Notes under the pieces: model-generated
Database searches by the model: none
Told to the model about the DNA's origin: nothing
What the model saw: only the letters and a program-made list of their open reading frames with translations
Assembly (NCBI GenBank): GCA_005879655.1
Contig: VBJK01000468.1
Location: 1-6,023, forward strand
Length of the DNA: 6,023 bases
Origin: Chloroflexota bacterium
GTDB lineage: Bacteria > Chloroflexota > Ktedonobacteria > Ktedonobacterales > Ktedonobacteraceae
Direction: 5' to 3'
Program-made: the position numbers and the translations under genes
Shown: piece by piece, positions 4,026-6,023 of the stretch
Layout of the letters: the number at the start of each line of letters is the position of its first letter
Position numbering within the stretch: position 1 is the first letter of the stretch

Positions 4026-6023
4026 CTAGGAAAGAGAAAGTCCCGGCCTTGGCTTTATCAGGCTCTGAGTGGGTGTATTGGAAAAGATCAAACGACGGTG
4101 TCCAATACTGATCTGATCTCCGTCAACGAGCTTGTGCCCAACTCCTGAAGCCAGTTGTTGTCCGTTGATGAGCACTCCTCCGTTGCCATCCAACTCAAAG
4201 AGGTAGTAATCCTCATCCTTTTTGTTGAGCAGTATATGGTGTGCAGAGATCAGCTCATCTCCGTCTAGTACGATATCATTAGAGCTATCTTTCCCAAGTC
4301 TGAGAGCATCCTTTTCAAACAATATCTCACGCACATCTTCTGAAAATGTTGTAAAAGCCATGAGACGATTTTTGAGGGGCAAGGCTGGCCTGGTATCCAG
4401 CAGAAAGGCTGGTTGCTCTGGAGGGACGAACGAGGGTAATACCACTTTAAACCAGGCTGGTTGCCTGTTTTTCATCCCTATCGCGTGTTGTGTTATTGAA
4501 GATTCTGCTGCCTCTAGCAATGGCGAGAATTGTTCAAAATACAGTTGTGCATAGAGTCCATCCAATGCCAGTAACTGCTGGTGCGTGCCGCGTTCAATAA
4601 TTTCACCTTTGTTGACCACGAGAATCATATCAGCGGCCAGAATGGTTGAGAGACGATGAGCGATGACCAGAGCCGTGCGGCCTTTCATCAATGTTTCCAG
4701 CGCAGACTGTACCAGACGTTCTGAGAGTGTGTCAAGAGAACTGGTAGCCTCATCTAGAATAAGGATACGTGGATTTTTAAGGACGACACGTGCAATCGCA
4801 ATGCGTTGCTTTTCACCTCCCGAAAGTTTGTAGCCGCGCTCACCAACGATGGTATCATAACCATTTTCCAGTTCCATAATGCGATCATGGATGGCTGTCG
4901 CTTGTGCCGCAGCAATGACTTCTGCCTCAGTAGCATCGGGACGAGCATACAAGATGTTCTCGCGGATCGAGGCATGAAGCAGGTAGCTCTCCTGTGTCAC
5001 GACGCCTATCAATTCACCGAGGGAAGACAGCGCGATGTCTTTCACATTGATACCATCGATCTCGACTGCTCCGCTCTCAACGTCGTAGAGACGCGCAATC
5101 ATAGAGGTGAGGGTGGTCTTTCCCGCACCGCTGGGACCAACCAGGGCTACGAGTTGTCCAGGTTTGATGGAGAACGTAATGTTTTTCAGCACCAGAGGTA
5201 GCTCCTGCTCGCTGGAGCCAGCGGAGGGGTCAGTAGAGACAGGACTGGTCCCTGTGCGGTTTCCTGCAACTCCTCCTTCCTTCTTTATCCCGGCCAATGT
5301 ACCATATTCATTGCGCTTATAGCTGAATGTGACCTGCTTGAACGTTACTTCGCCTCGCACCTCTTCTGGTTTGAGCTGGAGCGCATATGGCTTGTCAGTA
5401 ATATCAACTGGCATATCCAGGTACTCGAAGATGCGCTCGAAGAGAGCCAGTGCCCCCTGAAGCTCGATCTGCAAACTCAGCAGTCGTCCACAGGGCATCA
5501 GGAGTCTTGTTTGCAGGATGACGAAGGAGATCATCGTACCGATTGTTATAGAGCTTCCCAGTACAGGGATCTGCTTTGTCAGTTGCAAACCACCGATGAG
5601 ATAGACTAGAGCGGGTATGGTGGCGAAGAAGATGCCTACGAACATCAGCAACCACTGCCCAATCATCAGCTGGCGTACTGTTAGCCTGGACAGTTTTTGA
5701 TTCTCTTCTTCAAATTGGGCTTGTGTATATTTCTGCCGCCCGAAAACTTTGACCAGCAGAATACCACTCACCGAGAGGGTTTCTTGTATCAGCACAGCGA
5801 GAGAGGCCTGACTTTTCTGAGCCTCTTTCGTCGTTTGTTTCTGGAGCTTCCCCGCTTTATAGCTCATTAACATAAAGATAGGCAGCAGGCTGAGCGCAAT
5901 GCATGCCAGAAACGGGCTGAGCAAGATCATCGCAATGATGATACTCCCCATTGTCACCAGATTCGAGATCAAATTGGTGGCTGTATACGTAATAACACCC
6001 TGGACACCACTAATATCATTGGA
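4026..6023 (-). CDS. Type I ABC exporter (fused membrane and ATPase domains) with C-terminal FHA domain, 5' end missing
   Basis: An ATP-driven half-transporter that probably works as a dimer to export a lipid, drug or peptide-like compound. The 665 visible residues start in the membrane domain (SNDISGVQGVITYTATN, the coupling region) and carry about four helices up to residue 180. The ATPase domain follows, with an A-loop Tyr near 235, Walker A GPSGAGKTT (296-304), Q-loop Gln344, signature LSGGE (400-404), Walker B ILILDE (420-425) and switch His456; all catalytic residues are intact. After a linker of roughly 75 residues comes an FHA fold, about 570-649: RLGKDSSNDIVL, then ISAHH and LINGQQL. 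FHA domains bind phosphothreonine, so kinase control is plausible. The usual Gly-Arg is Gly-Lys here. An insert of about 35 residues (241-275) interrupts the ATPase domain after its first strand. The frame is open to the window edge; roughly 130-150 N-terminal residues are missing. The stop TAG coincides with a MITE end. Confidence 0.93.
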   Translation of the reverse strand, partial: SNDISGVQGVITYTATNLISNLVTMGSIIIAMILLSPFLACIALSLLPIFMLMSYKAGKLQKQTTKEAQKSQASLAVLIQETLSVSGILLVKVFGRQKYTQAQFEEENQKLSRLTVRQLMIGQWLLMFVGIFFATIPALVYLIGGLQLTKQIPVLGSSITIGTMISFVILQTRLLMPCGRLLSLQIELQGALALFERIFEYLDMPVDITDKPYALQLKPEEVRGEVTFKQVTFSYKRNEYGTLAGIKKEGGVAGNRTGTSPVSTDPSAGSSEQELPLVLKNITFSIKPGQLVALVGPSGAGKTTLTSMIARLYDVESGAVEIDGINVKDIALSSLGELIGVVTQESYLLHASIRENILYARPDATEAEVIAAAQATAIHDRIMELENGYDTIVGERGYKLSGGEKQRIAIARVVLKNPRILILDEATSSLDTLSERLVQSALETLMKGRTALVIAHRLSTILAADMILVVNKGEIIERGTHQQLLALDGLYAQLYFEQFSPLLEAAESSITQHAIGMKNRQPAWFKVVLPSFVPPEQPAFLLDTRPALPLKNRLMAFTTFSEDVREILFEKDALRLGKDSSNDIVLDGDELISAHHILLNKKDEDYYLFELDGNGGVLINGQQLASGVGHKLVDGDQISIGHRRLIFSNTPTQSLIKPRPGLSLS
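5239..5255. repeat. Palindrome inside the exporter's ATPase-domain insert
   Basis: ACAGG and CCTGT are exact 5-bp arms around a 7-base centre, with a longer pairing if one C is bulged (GGAC with GTCC). It lies in the middle of the extra coding segment at about 5199-5303. This suggests the insert came from a small REP-like palindromic repeat that kept the frame. The repeat identity is a guess from shape. Confidence 0.4.

Larger units (their letters stand above)
3909..4028. mobile_element. MITE-like element with terminal inverted repeats and TA (CTAG) duplication
   Basis: The ends GTGCAGAA (3911-3918) and TTCTGCAC (4019-4026) are exact inverted repeats, and each is flanked by TA inside CTAG (3908-3911 and 4026-4029). 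The body of 116 bp encodes no transposase and is rich in G and C runs. It contains a 17-bp palindrome TTTGGGGACACCCCAAA (3947-3963) and a second inverted pair GGGTGGC/GCCACCC (3972-3978 and 3989-3995). Elements of the IS630/Tc1-mariner group duplicate TA, and IS630 itself prefers CTAG, so a non-autonomous relative is a sensible reading. The element occupies the gap between exporter and P450, and its right end supplies the G of the exporter TAG stop. Whether copies exist elsewhere in the genome cannot be seen here. Confidence 0.65.

Noticed and set aside
4754..4975. 73-codon minus-strand frame within the exporter
   Set aside because: Out-of-frame overlap with the intact ATPase domain, Arg/Ser/Leu-rich with no motif.
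4806..5201. 131-codon plus-strand frame opposite the exporter ATPase domain
   Set aside because: It lies wholly antisense to the Walker A and signature regions; a shadow of conserved coding sequence.

Overview
Every gene that can be supported lies on the minus strand, so the window reads right to left. The order is: a type I ABC exporter with a C-terminal FHA domain (5' end off the window), a 116-bp MITE-like element, a cytochrome P450, a possible 22-residue peptide ORF, a lipoprotein substrate-binding protein of the oligopeptide/dipeptide/nickel (SBP_bac_5) class, and the first half of a DppB/OppB-type permease that runs off the left edge. No plus-strand gene, tRNA, rRNA or CRISPR array was seen.

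The organism is a bacterium of roughly balanced base composition with strong AGGAGG-type ribosome binding sites. The binding protein has an LTAC lipobox, which fits a lipoprotein held at a cytoplasmic membrane, as in monoderm bacteria. The mix of a P450, an FHA-tagged exporter and small palindromic repeats would fit a Ktedonobacteria-like Chloroflexota soil bacterium. That placement is inferred from general style, not from a marker gene, and is low to moderate in confidence.

Right half (about 3890-6023): the exporter and the P450 look like an operon interrupted by a small non-coding element. The element has terminal inverted repeats and is bounded by TA/CTAG on both sides. Removing it in silico puts the exporter stop codon about 18 nt from the P450 start, with the P450 ribosome binding site in between. 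The exporter also carries an in-frame insert of about 35 codons in its nucleotide-binding domain, with a palindrome at its centre.

Middle (2317-2720): a gene-poor stretch of about 400 bases. It holds a hairpin just after the P450, a 22-codon ORF with a very good ribosome binding site, a probable promoter for the binding-protein gene and a 19-bp palindrome that could be an operator.

Left part (1-2316): the start of a solute importer operon, binding protein first and permease second, with a perfect 15-bp hairpin between them that may lower permease expression relative to the binding protein. Read together, the window puts an exporter, a tailoring oxygenase, a tiny peptide ORF and a peptide-class importer side by side on one strand. 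A secreted small molecule or modified peptide made, exported and re-imported here is a possible reading, but the sequence does not prove it.
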